DNA of 8,199 bases from Porphyromonadaceae bacterium UBA7572 (GTDB lineage: Bacteria > Bacteroidota > Bacteroidia > Bacteroidales > Muribaculaceae). The DNA lies in NCBI GenBank assembly GCA_002476625.1, contig DLLC01000027.1, forward strand, positions 1 to 8,199. The letters are read 5' to 3'. The translations under genes were made by a program, and so were the position numbers. Numbering within the stretch: position 1 is the first letter of the stretch; each line of letters starts with the position of its first letter. A model generated the notes under the pieces. It made no database searches, was not told the DNA's origin, and was given only the letters and a program-made list of their open reading frames with translations. Below are positions 1 through 6,766 of this stretch, piece after piece.

Positions 1-7
1 TTAACAT
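1..7 (-). CDS. Possible start of a minus-strand gene leaving the window
   Basis: An ATG is read on the minus strand at 7-5, followed by TTA and one further base before the window ends, so nothing can be said about the product. The case for a real start is context. It lies at the end of a leader with a promoter box, a short ORF and a hairpin. The sequence just before it (TTTAAGGTTT-ATG) is almost the same as that before the internal ATG of the leader ORF at 60-58 (TTTAAGGTT-ATG). It could equally be a chance ATG. Confidence 0.35.
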
Positions 8-24
8 AAACCTTAAACAAAATG

Positions 25-47
25 AAATAAAAACCGTCGTCACGACG
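25..47 (-). terminator. Small hairpin plus U-tract, attenuator-like
   Basis: Read on the minus strand, CGTCG (47-43), loop TGA (42-40) and CGACG (39-35) form a 5-bp GC-rich stem. It is followed by G, then TTTTT (33-29), A and TTT. This is the layout of a short intrinsic terminator. It lies between a promoter box and the ATG at 7, so if it works it would be an attenuator, not a gene-end terminator. The loop triplet is the stop codon of the 13-codon leader ORF. The stem is short, so termination strength is uncertain. Confidence 0.4.
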
Positions 48-81
48 CTAAGAATTTCATAACCTTAAAAACTAATACCAT
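40..81 (-). CDS. Putative 13-residue leader peptide (MVLVFKVMKFLAS)
   Basis: This minus-strand ORF has 13 codons plus TGA and encodes MVLVFKVMKFLAS. It starts about 13 nt after the TACCTTTG box and ends in the loop of the hairpin at 35-47. A second in-frame ATG (60-58) would give MKFLAS, and it is preceded by the same TTTAAGGTT motif as the ATG at 7. Seven of the 13 residues are Val, Leu or Phe, which is compatible with a leader that senses hydrophobic amino acid supply, but that is inference. An ORF this short could easily be chance. The only support is its position between promoter and hairpin and the placement of its stop codon. Confidence 0.3.
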   Translation of the reverse strand: MVLVFKVMKFLAS

Positions 82-93
82 GAAAAACCGATG

Positions 94-101
94 CAAAGGT
101 A
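94..101 (-). promoter_or_regulatory. Bacteroidota-type -7 promoter box TACCTTTG
   Basis: The minus strand reads TACCTTTG followed by CATCGG. This is an exact match to the TAnnTTTG element recognised by the Bacteroidota primary sigma factor. Transcription would start near 88-90 and run leftward out of the window. I see no good TTTG -33 element at the usual distance upstream. That position is instead occupied by the edge of a 16-bp palindrome. Confidence 0.55.
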
Positions 102-108
102 GGAAAAA

Positions 109-124
109 TATGTTATATAACATA
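109..124. repeat. 16-bp perfect palindrome, possible operator
   Basis: TATGTTATATAACATA equals its own reverse complement over all 16 bases, and the bases on either side break the symmetry. It lies 7 bp upstream of the TACCTTTG box, in the spacer between the -7 element and where a -33 element would be. A dimeric repressor bound there would block RNA polymerase. It is AT-rich, so chance symmetry remains possible, and no regulator gene is visible to pair with it. Confidence 0.4.
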
Positions 125-213
125 CTTTCCCAGCAGAAAATTCCAAAATTTAACATCAATTAACCAAATAAGGCGTATATAGCACAAACCTCATCACTTT
201 TTCCCGCGCCGAT

Positions 214-292
214 GGGTAAAAAAGAAAAACCACGAATTCACCTAATGTAGCGAATCAATCAGTTCGCTGAAATTCGTGAAAATTCGTGGTTT
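214..292 (-). terminator. Hairpin and U-tract ending the pepP operon; nested palindromic repeat
   Basis: AAACCACGAATT (227-238) pairs perfectly with AATTCGTGGTTT (281-292). After a two-base bulge, CAC (239-241) can also pair with GTG (276-278). Inside sits a second perfect hairpin, AGCGAA (249-254) with TTCGCT (263-268), with an 8-nt loop. On the minus strand the outer stem runs into a T-rich stretch (about 228-218), and it begins 21 nt past the pepP stop codon. It therefore reads as an intrinsic terminator for the minus-strand operon. On the plus strand no T-tract follows, so it would act in one direction. The right arm also contains a tandem pair of AATTCGTG units (271-278, 281-288). Similar AATTCGTG-rich palindromes are, from memory, common between genes in Bacteroidales. 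Confidence 0.6.
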
Positions 293-313
293 GATACCTA
301 AGTGAGGCGCGAG

Positions 314-1717
314 TTAGCGGTTCTCAGCGAGATACGCCTCAAGATCGGCGGGATGGTAAGGAATACGCTCCTCGCCAAGGAACCGACAGCCGTCGGCTGT
401 GATCAGCACATCATCCTCTATGCGAATGCCACCGAAGTCCTTGTAGGTTTCGAGCAAGTCGAAGTTGAGAAACTCTGCACAGTGCCCGCTTGCGCGCCAA
501 TCATCAATGAGGGCAGGAATAAAATAGATACCCGGCTCATCGGTCACCACAAAGCCTTCCTCCAGGCGGCGTCCCATACGCAGGCAGTTGGTGCCGAACT
601 GCTCAAGGTTGGGGCGGGTCTCCTCGTCAAACCCCACATAAATCTGTCCGAGGCCCTCCATGTCGTGCACGTCCATACCCATCATGTGTCCAAGTCCGTG
701 AGGCAAGAACATGGCGTGTGCGCCAGCGCGCACTGCCTCTTCCGTATCGCCCTTCATCAAGCCAAGCTCCTTCAGGCGGTCGGTCATCTTACGGCACACC
801 GCAAAGTGCACATCGGCATACTTCACGCCAGGGCGCGCCACTTCCAGCACATAGTCGTGGCATTCTTCCACTATTCGGTAAATGTCGAGCTGGCGCTGGG
901 TAAATTTTCCGCTCACAGGGAATGTGCGCGTGTGGTCGGAGCAGTAATGGTTGAGATTTTCAGCTCCACAGTCGCACAGCGCAAGCCTACCCTCCTGCAA
1001 AGGCGCAGACGATGGGTTGCCGTGCATGATTTCGCCATGCTGCGAGAAGATGGTGGCAAACGACGTTTGCGAGCCATAAGAGCGCGCCACGCCATCAATC
1101 TGACCACCCACATACTGCTCGCTCACACCCGGCACCGCTAAGCGCATGGCAGTGGTGTGCATCTTATAGCCAATGCTGCAAGCCTGCTCTATCTCGGCAA
1201 TTTCCAGAGCCGACTTCGTGGAGCGCATTTTCACCACGGCATGAATGAGCGCAAGGGAGGCGGCATCCTTCTGCATGCTCGGATGAATGCCCAACAGATC
1301 CATAATCTGGATTTTGGTGTCGTAGCGGTATGGTGGCAGGAAATGGATTGCCTGCGAGGCGGCTTTCGCGCCATTCACCAGGTGGGCAAGTTTTGCCATA
1401 GGAGCAGAATTCTCCACCCCCACCTGCGCGGCCATATCAGCCACACTGTCAACCGAGCCATACCACACAATATCTTCAATGTCGATGTCGTCGCCCAAAA
1501 GATACTCCCGGTCGGCATCCACGTCGATCACGCCCACAAGCCCTTCACGCTGCTGGCCGAAATAGTATAAAAACGAGGAATCCTGACGCAGTGGCGCATA
1601 GGCATTGCTTGGATAATTGCAAGGTGCGTCGTTGTTGCCAAAAAGGATAATGAGGCCGCTTTTCATCAACTTCTTAAGCTGTGCGCGGCGATTTTGATAC
1701 ACGTCTGAAGTAAACAT
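314..1717 (-). CDS. pepP: Xaa-Pro aminopeptidase (M24B family, aminopeptidase P)
   Basis: This 467-residue cytosolic metallopeptidase should remove the N-terminal residue from peptides whose second residue is proline. Residues about 1-165 form the aminopeptidase P N-terminal domain (FGNND, residues 27-31; QDSSFLYYFG, 45-54). Residues about 170-445 form the pita-bread catalytic domain. All five metal ligands of the family can be placed: D249 (CDCGAE), D261 (SDHTRTFP), H344 (HGLGH), E394 (TDEPGIYF) and E434 (GIRIEDD). The companion histidines H340 and H351 (MDVHD) are also present. The length is normal for the group and there is no signal peptide. The ATG at 1717-1715 gives a family-typical N-terminus. 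It is the last gene of the probable operon, 57 nt after the TPR lipoprotein, with no TAnnTTTG box in the gap. A terminator-like hairpin follows its TAA. Confidence 0.93.
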   Translation of the reverse strand: MFTSDVYQNRRAQLKKLMKSGLIILFGNNDAPCNYPSNAYAPLRQDSSFLYYFGQQREGLVGVIDVDADREYLLGDDIDIEDIVWYGSVDSVADMAAQVGVENSAPMAKLAHLVNGAKAASQAIHFLPPYRYDTKIQIMDLLGIHPSMQKDAASLALIHAVVKMRSTKSALEIAEIEQACSIGYKMHTTAMRLAVPGVSEQYVGGQIDGVARSYGSQTSFATIFSQHGEIMHGNPSSAPLQEGRLALCDCGAENLNHYCSDHTRTFPVSGKFTQRQLDIYRIVEECHDYVLEVARPGVKYADVHFAVCRKMTDRLKELGLMKGDTEEAVRAGAHAMFLPHGLGHMMGMDVHDMEGLGQIYVGFDEETRPNLEQFGTNCLRMGRRLEEGFVVTDEPGIYFIPALIDDWRASGHCAEFLNFDLLETYKDFGGIRIEDDVLITADGCRFLGEERIPYHPADLEAYLAENR

Positions 1718-1774
1718 AGTGCTATGTCGTTATTTAAATATTTTTATTAGTTGGTTTCACTTTAAGAGGGCGTT

Positions 1775-4700
1775 TTATCGCTTGCGGGCTGCTTTGCGCT
1801 GCTGCTCTTTTTGTTTGGCTCGCTCCTTGCGCTCGCGCTCCTTTTGCTTGGCCCGCTCTTTGCGCTCTTTTTCCTTAGCCTTGGCTGCGGCTTTACGCTC
1901 TTGCTCCTTCTGCTTGCGCGCATCCTCCTTGGCCTTGGCAGCGGCTTTGCGTTCCTGCTCCTTCTGCTTGCGCGCATCCTCTTTCGCTTTGGCGGCGGAT
2001 TTAGCCTCTTCTTCACGCTTACGGTTTTCAGCCTTGATGGCGTCTTCATGCGCACGCTCCGCCTGCTTGATGGAGTCTTGCCGCTCCTTCTCCGCTTTCT
2101 GGGCGGCCTTACGCTCGGCCTTCAGCCTCCGCTCCGCCTCTTTCTCGGCCTGCTTGGCGGAGTCGGCACGGTATTTCTCTATGTTCTTCAACTTGAGAGC
2201 AGCGAGTTTGTTGGCTGTCTTGATCGAATCCTGCTGACGCTTCTCGGCTTCTTTCTCGGCCTTGAGGCGCTCTTTTTCAGCCTTGGCGGCAGCTTTGGCT
2301 TCGGCCTTGGCGGCCTTAATGCTGTCGGCGGCGCAAACCGTCACTGGCGCAGTTTCCAATTTTCCTTTAGCCGCTGGTGCAGAAGGAGCCTCCTTTTCTG
2401 CCTTTTCATTGGTGGGGCTGGCAGAAGCCTGGCTCTTCTGCGCAGGCTTCTTGCGCACAGTGGGGCGTGGCTCTACAGTGCTGGTTCCGTCGTCGATAAC
2501 CAAGTCAGGGTTTTCAGGAACCACCGTCACTTGCGGTGCCTCTTCATCATTTTTCTTTGGCGGCAGAATGGCAGAGATGTCGGACACGGCCTTCTTCTCT
2601 GATGGCTTCTCTGCCTTTTTCTCTGGGCGCACGCTCTTGGCAGGCTTCTGCCGCTCGGCTTGCTCTTGCGCGGAGGCATTCTCTACCGGAGGCACTTTCG
2701 CTTCCACATTTTTCTCGTTCTCAGCGTCAAGGTAGCGGAAATAGTCCTCAAACGACCGTCCTTCGCTCAGTAGCAGGTTGAAATTCTCCTCGCTGATAAG
2801 CACCGGATGAACAAGCCCTATATACTGCTTAAACTCTGCTGCCGCGTCAAACACGGTGCGATAGCCGAGCAGTTCGCCATAGTTGGCAAAGCCCTTCACC
2901 ACAAGAAGTCCCATGTTGCCGAACGTCATCTTCTCAAGGTCGTAATCACGCACATTGAATGAGCGGAAATTATGCCGTGCCAGCTCGTAGAGCAGAATGT
3001 TGGAGTTGATGGAGTCGGTGCTATATACCAGCACAAACACTTGCGGCTTGTCTGCCGATGTCTTGATGTCGGTGAACTGCTTGTCGGAGGCGTGGTGGGA
3101 GGCGGTGTCGTTGGTCAGTGCCATGGCCGACCACTGCATGCCACGGGCGTTGCTGCCACCGCCTGCGAGCTGACGCCCGGCCTTCACCTGCTTCATGATG
3201 GCGGAGGCAGTGGGCGTGATATCGGTTTCGGGATAGCGCTCAAGCATTTCCTTCAGCACGTCCTTGAATTTGTCGTAGTTCTTCTGGGTAACATACGCTA
3301 AAGCGTCGATGAACATAAACTTAGGCATCAACTTCGACAGTGGATAGCGGCGCATCATCTCGGCATAAGCCTCGTGCACGGCCTCATTGTTGTTGTTCAG
3401 ATAATTGTTGTAGGTGGTGGCATACAGGTCTTCCTGCACCTTATCCATCTGCCGTAAGTTGTCGAGATAGGCGGGGTCTTTCATCGCCAATCCGTATTTA
3501 GAGTCGGCGAAGTCTGATAAAATGAGCTGTCGCCACTTCTCTGCCTCGGCATGCTGGTCGGTGCGCATACACAGTAGGTAAAGGTTGTAGTACACGTCCA
3601 GGCGGTATATGTTGTCGGGATAGCGCTCGAGCAGCTCCGTAAACTCGTGGTTAGCCGCGCTGAAGTCCTCTAACTTGTCCTTCAGAATAAGGCCCATGTT
3701 GTAAAGGCCCTCTTGAATCACATCGTTGGCAGTTTGAATCTGCTCGGGCGTGGAAGGTATTTGTTTCAGATAGTATTCCTCAAAATGAGGGTCTTCAGAA
3801 TGCTTCACAGAGTCGCGCTGCGCTTGTGAGAGCGTGGTGTCGGCAGGGTGCTGTGATGCGTTGGCGGTGTCGGCAGAGGCAGTATCTTCATCTCCAAACG
3901 AGAACGTGTTTTTGTTGCGCCGGCGCCAGTTGTCCTCCAGCTTTCGGTTGCCCCATTGCTGCTGGAATGCCGTTTTGCCTGCGTTTTTGGTGGTGGTATT
4001 GTAGAAGTACCACGATTTGTCGTTGTTGAGCGTAAAAGCTGTCGGTGCATTTTTATTGGCACCCAGATTGTTTCCCTTTGCGCTTTGATTGGCCATATAC
4101 TCCTCGCGCGCGGCATTCTCGGCTTCCTCTTTCTCCTTTTTCTTCAAGTCGTCGATAATTTTTCTGATCACCTTCTTCTGCTCTTCGAGCGGCATTCGGG
4201 AGAGGCGCAAGAGCGAGTCTTGAAGCGTGACATTGCCGGCATACACGGCAAGCTCGTCGAGCACATCGCTACGCTTTTTCAGCTCGCGGTAGTTGGGATA
4301 GGCCTCGCTCAACTGCGGTATGGCCTCGGAATAGCATGGCTGGGCCAGGTCGTATTTGTGCTGTGTGAAATATATGCCGCCGAGGGCGAGCTGGCTGATG
4401 GCCTTGTCGATGCCATTGCGTGTGCTTTTCTCCGCAGCCAGTTTGTAGTTGGCCACAGCGCCAGCGGTGTCCTGCCGCGAGAGGTAGAGGTTGCCGATGG
4501 CGTAATACACCTGGTCGAGGTATTCCTTGTTGCGGTCGTAGCGTGTCATGTGCTTGAGCGCCCTCACCTCTGGCATAATGTTCTGCCCCTGGAACACGGC
4601 GCTCTGCTTGATGCGCGCGTTAAACTTGGTGCGATATGTGGAGCCGCTGTGGCTGCCGGCGCGCTTAAACGCCTCATAGGCCAGCCGCTTCTCGCCGGCA

Positions 4701-5482
4701 TCCTCATAAAGCTGGCCGAGCAGGAAGTTGAGGCGCACCTTCTGCGCACCACTTTGCCCCTTGATGGCCTCCACGAGATACGGAATGGCCTCGCTATTCT
4801 TGCCACTCTTGATGTAGAAGTCGGCAAAGGCAAGGTTGGCGAGAGCGCGAATGCGCTTGCTGCCTATCTTGTCGATATGCACATGCGCCAGCACATTGTC
4901 GGCCTCAGTGGTCCATCCTAAGGCACAGTAGCTCAGCGCCTCCCAAATCTGGCACTCCTGCACCAGCTCCGGCTTCCAGGTGAAGTGGCGCGTGATGTAG
5001 TGGAATGTGGCGGATGATGCCAGGAAGTCGCCTTTCATATACTCGGCCTTGGCGAGCATCAGCCATGCGTTGTGGATAAAGGGGTTGTACTCCTCGCGCT
5101 TAAGCCACTCCTTATATTTCGCGTCAGTGCCCTTGCCCGACTTTTTGGCGGGCTTCTTCTTGATGGAGTGAAGGGCTATGGCCTTCTGCATTTTTTCTAT
5201 GGTGCGGTCGAAGCTACCCGAAGGCTGTGGCGCCTTGGGCGACGTGCGCGCCTCGGCAGGGTGAATGAAGAGGTGTTGCGAGTAGTCGTCCTGATATTCA
5301 TTTTCCAGCACTTTTATCTGCTCCTCATAATTGGTCATGCCGTTGTAGTACACATTGTAGCGGGTGGTGAACGCCTGCCAGAAGCGCGACATGGGGGTGT
5401 TCCTCTTCGTGCCACATGCGGCCAGAAGAAGTGTGAGCGAGGCTAAAAGCGCCAGTGGTATGTAACGACCTGTTTTGTCCAT
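1775..5482 (-). CDS. SprE/PorW-like TPR lipoprotein with long basic tail
   Basis: A 1235-residue envelope lipoprotein. I chose the ATG at 5482-5480, not one 17 codons upstream, because it puts a clean lipoprotein signal peptide at the start: MDK, a hydrophobic run, then LAAC with Cys23 as the lipidated residue. The upstream start would also overlap the permease gene. The segment SRFWQAFTTRYNVYYNG just after Cys23 is the N-terminal signature of Bacteroidota SprE/PorW proteins, which serve type IX secretion and gliding. TPR-like helices occupy roughly residues 90-460 (for example YAIGNLYLSRQDTAGAVANY near 325 and LALGGIYFTQHKYDLAQPCY near 365). More TPR-like helices lie at about 600-790. Residues about 814-920 (QVFVLVYSTDSINSNILLYE onward) resemble the family's C-terminal globular domain. 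From about 920 the chain is low-complexity, Pro/Lys/Glu-rich at first, then a Lys/Glu/Arg/Ala helix with three 18-residue repeats. Whether this organism has type IX secretion cannot be told from the window, so the role is inferred from family only. Confidence 0.82.
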   Translation of the reverse strand: MDKTGRYIPLALLASLTLLLAACGTKRNTPMSRFWQAFTTRYNVYYNGMTNYEEQIKVLENEYQDDYSQHLFIHPAEARTSPKAPQPSGSFDRTIEKMQKAIALHSIKKKPAKKSGKGTDAKYKEWLKREEYNPFIHNAWLMLAKAEYMKGDFLASSATFHYITRHFTWKPELVQECQIWEALSYCALGWTTEADNVLAHVHIDKIGSKRIRALANLAFADFYIKSGKNSEAIPYLVEAIKGQSGAQKVRLNFLLGQLYEDAGEKRLAYEAFKRAGSHSGSTYRTKFNARIKQSAVFQGQNIMPEVRALKHMTRYDRNKEYLDQVYYAIGNLYLSRQDTAGAVANYKLAAEKSTRNGIDKAISQLALGGIYFTQHKYDLAQPCYSEAIPQLSEAYPNYRELKKRSDVLDELAVYAGNVTLQDSLLRLSRMPLEEQKKVIRKIIDDLKKKEKEEAENAAREEYMANQSAKGNNLGANKNAPTAFTLNNDKSWYFYNTTTKNAGKTAFQQQWGNRKLEDNWRRRNKNTFSFGDEDTASADTANASQHPADTTLSQAQRDSVKHSEDPHFEEYYLKQIPSTPEQIQTANDVIQEGLYNMGLILKDKLEDFSAANHEFTELLERYPDNIYRLDVYYNLYLLCMRTDQHAEAEKWRQLILSDFADSKYGLAMKDPAYLDNLRQMDKVQEDLYATTYNNYLNNNNEAVHEAYAEMMRRYPLSKLMPKFMFIDALAYVTQKNYDKFKDVLKEMLERYPETDITPTASAIMKQVKAGRQLAGGGSNARGMQWSAMALTNDTASHHASDKQFTDIKTSADKPQVFVLVYSTDSINSNILLYELARHNFRSFNVRDYDLEKMTFGNMGLLVVKGFANYGELLGYRTVFDAAAEFKQYIGLVHPVLISEENFNLLLSEGRSFEDYFRYLDAENEKNVEAKVPPVENASAQEQAERQKPAKSVRPEKKAEKPSEKKAVSDISAILPPKKNDEEAPQVTVVPENPDLVIDDGTSTVEPRPTVRKKPAQKSQASASPTNEKAEKEAPSAPAAKGKLETAPVTVCAADSIKAAKAEAKAAAKAEKERLKAEKEAEKRQQDSIKTANKLAALKLKNIEKYRADSAKQAEKEAERRLKAERKAAQKAEKERQDSIKQAERAHEDAIKAENRKREEEAKSAAKAKEDARKQKEQERKAAAKAKEDARKQKEQERKAAAKAKEKERKERAKQKERERKERAKQKEQQRKAARKR
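1841..2002 (-). repeat. Three 54-bp in-frame tandem repeats in the lipoprotein tail
   Basis: Three consecutive 54-bp units (2002-1949, 1948-1895, 1894-1841) encode 18-residue repeats. The first two read K(S/A)AAKAKEDARKQKEQER. The third diverges after KAAAKAKE. The first two share an identical core of about 25 bp, with changes mainly at third codon positions. This suggests duplication by slippage or unequal recombination, followed by drift under protein-level selection. Unit number may vary between strains. Confidence 0.8.
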
Positions 5483-5492
5483 AACATTAATA

Positions 5493-6329
5493 TTATAACG
5501 CACAATCCACTTTATTATTGTGCCAGTGCGCACTCACCCACACGCCTACACGCGCCACGGCATACATAGCAATGAGCAGGATGACTATCGTGGCCGACAC
5601 CGGAACGCTCAGCAGCACGCTCAGCAGCACGCCGCCGAGCGAGCACACCAGGCTGACGACCACCGACAGGCACATGAGCGGCAGCAGGCGACAAGTGCGC
5701 AGCTCGGCTATCATCTGCGGCATGGTGAACAGCGACATCAGCAGCATGATGCCAATAAGGCGGATGGTGAGCACGATGCACACCGATGTGAGCACCGTCA
5801 TCATCAAGTTGACTGCGCCCACAGGTAGTCCTTGTGTGCGTGCAAAGTTGGGGTCGAAAGCACAGCTGCGGATAATGGGGAAAAACATCGTCATCACCAC
5901 GAGCAGCACCACCAAAAACACCGTGAAGGCTATGAGGTCGGCACTACCGATAGTAAGAATATTGCCGAACAGAAACGACGACAGCTCGGGCACATACCCT
6001 GGCGTGAGGAAGATGAAAACGGTGCCCAGTGCCATGCCAAGCGCCCACACCACGCCTATGGCGGAGTCTTCTCGCACATGCTCGCGTGTGGAGAGCCACT
6101 CCACGCCAAGCGCCGACAGAATGGCAAACACGCCTGCCGTGAGCACCGGGTTAAGCCCGGCGTAGAAGCCAAGGCCAAGACCGCCAAAGCTGGCGTGCGT
6201 GATACCACCTGTGACAAACACCATCCGGCGGCTCACCACATAAGTGCCGATGATGGCTGATGCCACGCTCACCAGCAATATGCCGATTACGGCGTTTTGG
6301 AAAAAGGAATAACTGAATATGTCAAACAT
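5493..6329 (-). CDS. ABC-3 family metal ABC transporter permease (ZnuB/MntB-like)
   Basis: A 278-residue inner-membrane permease of the manganese/zinc/iron-chelate (ABC-3) family, with about eight membrane segments. Family landmarks are GGITHASFGGLG (41-52), the loop EDSAIGVVWALGMALG (87-102) with FIFLTPGY (105-112), SFLFGNIL (118-125), DLIAF (131-135), and the coupling region RLIGIMLLMSLFTMPQ (190-205). The ATG at 6329-6327 was chosen over a start 36 codons further up. The longer version would add a basic, non-membrane N-terminus lying inside the preceding gene. The chosen ATG overlaps the preceding TAA by one base (TAATG), which suggests translational coupling. No ATP-binding subunit or metal-binding protein is encoded in the window, so the partners must lie elsewhere. 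Zinc is the likeliest substrate by family, but manganese or iron cannot be excluded. Confidence 0.88.
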   Translation of the reverse strand: MFDIFSYSFFQNAVIGILLVSVASAIIGTYVVSRRMVFVTGGITHASFGGLGLGFYAGLNPVLTAGVFAILSALGVEWLSTREHVREDSAIGVVWALGMALGTVFIFLTPGYVPELSSFLFGNILTIGSADLIAFTVFLVVLLVVMTMFFPIIRSCAFDPNFARTQGLPVGAVNLMMTVLTSVCIVLTIRLIGIMLLMSLFTMPQMIAELRTCRLLPLMCLSVVVSLVCSLGGVLLSVLLSVPVSATIVILLIAMYAVARVGVWVSAHWHNNKVDCAL

Positions 6330-6766
6330 TATAATTTGCTCTGTTTTGTAGTGGTTTGCTCTCCGTAGAGCATAATGAATTCTTCGCGTATGGCGCGGGG
6401 CAGTACGATGCCGCGCTTCTTCACGCTTTGCTCCCATGGCAGCAAGTCGGCTGGCTGAAGGGTGTAGAGCACGTCGCGAAACTGCTCCTCCTCATCGGCC
6501 GTATAGTCGTCGGCTGCCCTGCCTCGGAATTGGTCGAGTTCCTCGTCGTCGAAATACACAATGTCGGCAGTGGCGCCGGCAAGCACCATCTCGCTTGGGC
6601 ACACCTCGTGGGCGGTGCAGCAGTCTGCGGTGCAGCCATCGCCATCGGGCAGTGAAGCCGACGCTGGCTCATCATCGCCGGTAGGCTTATGCACGAAGTG
6701 GTCAAAAAGGTAGAGCACGATGCCCACCGCCACCATCAATGCGAATATGTAGAGAGCTGGTATCAT
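6329..6766 (-). CDS. One-pass membrane protein with Cys/His cluster, unknown function
   Basis: A 145-residue protein I cannot assign to a named function. Residues about 2-21 form one membrane segment (IPALYIFALMVAVGIVLYLF), so the rest probably lies in the cytoplasm with the N-terminus outside. Residues 30-44 are a flexible acidic linker. Then comes C45-x3-C49-C50-x2-H53-x2-C56, which looks like a metal or Fe-S binding cluster. An acidic helical region follows (YFDDEELDQFRGR, 71-83), and then a conserved-looking C-terminal part with LLPWEQSVKKRGIVLP (108-123). Its ATG overlaps the aroA stop in an ATGA, and its own stop overlaps the permease start. It is therefore very probably translated together with the permease. 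A role in metal handling beside the transporter is an inference from the cluster and the neighbour only. Confidence 0.85.
   Translation of the reverse strand: MIPALYIFALMVAVGIVLYLFDHFVHKPTGDDEPASASLPDGDGCTADCCTAHEVCPSEMVLAGATADIVYFDDEELDQFRGRAADDYTADEEEQFRDVLYTLQPADLLPWEQSVKKRGIVLPRAIREEFIMLYGEQTTTKQSKL

Noticed and set aside
198..223. A second hairpin, TTTTTCCC pairing with GGG(T)AAAAA
   Set aside because: The stem has only three GC pairs, then an AU run broken by a bulge. It is too weak to call as a separate terminator, although it may help the adjacent one.
302..1141. A 279-residue open frame on the plus strand opposite pepP
   Set aside because: It lies entirely antisense to a gene with all five metal ligands in place. 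The translation is His/Val-rich with no recognisable motif, so it is a shadow of the pepP codon pattern.
1841..2002. Regular tandem repeats considered as a CRISPR array or non-coding satellite
   Set aside because: The units are directly adjacent without spacers, are in frame, are exactly 54 bp (18 codons), and differ mostly at third positions, so they are protein-coding repeats.
1719..2735. Long Leu/Ser/Phe-rich plus-strand frames (1719-2237, 1811-2602, 2262-2735) that look like membrane proteins
   Set aside because: They are the reverse complement of the Lys/Glu/Ala/Arg-rich lipoprotein tail. Antisense reading of AAR, GAR and GCN codons yields Leu, Phe, Ser and Gly, which imitates hydrophobic helices.
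3956..4921. A 321-residue plus-strand open frame opposite the TPR region
   Set aside because: It is antisense to a clear TPR coding region, with no promoter, no family motif, and a start inside the coding sequence. It is explained as a shadow of the minus-strand gene.
5483..5533. A 17-residue N-terminal extension of the TPR lipoprotein
   Set aside because: It would overlap the permease end and push the signal peptide inward. Starting at 5482 places a standard lipoprotein signal with Cys23.
6330..6437. A 36-residue N-terminal extension of the metal permease
   Set aside because: The extension is basic, lies inside the coding sequence of the preceding gene, and would put a non-membrane segment before the first helix. 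The TAATG junction at 6331-6327 gives a natural start.
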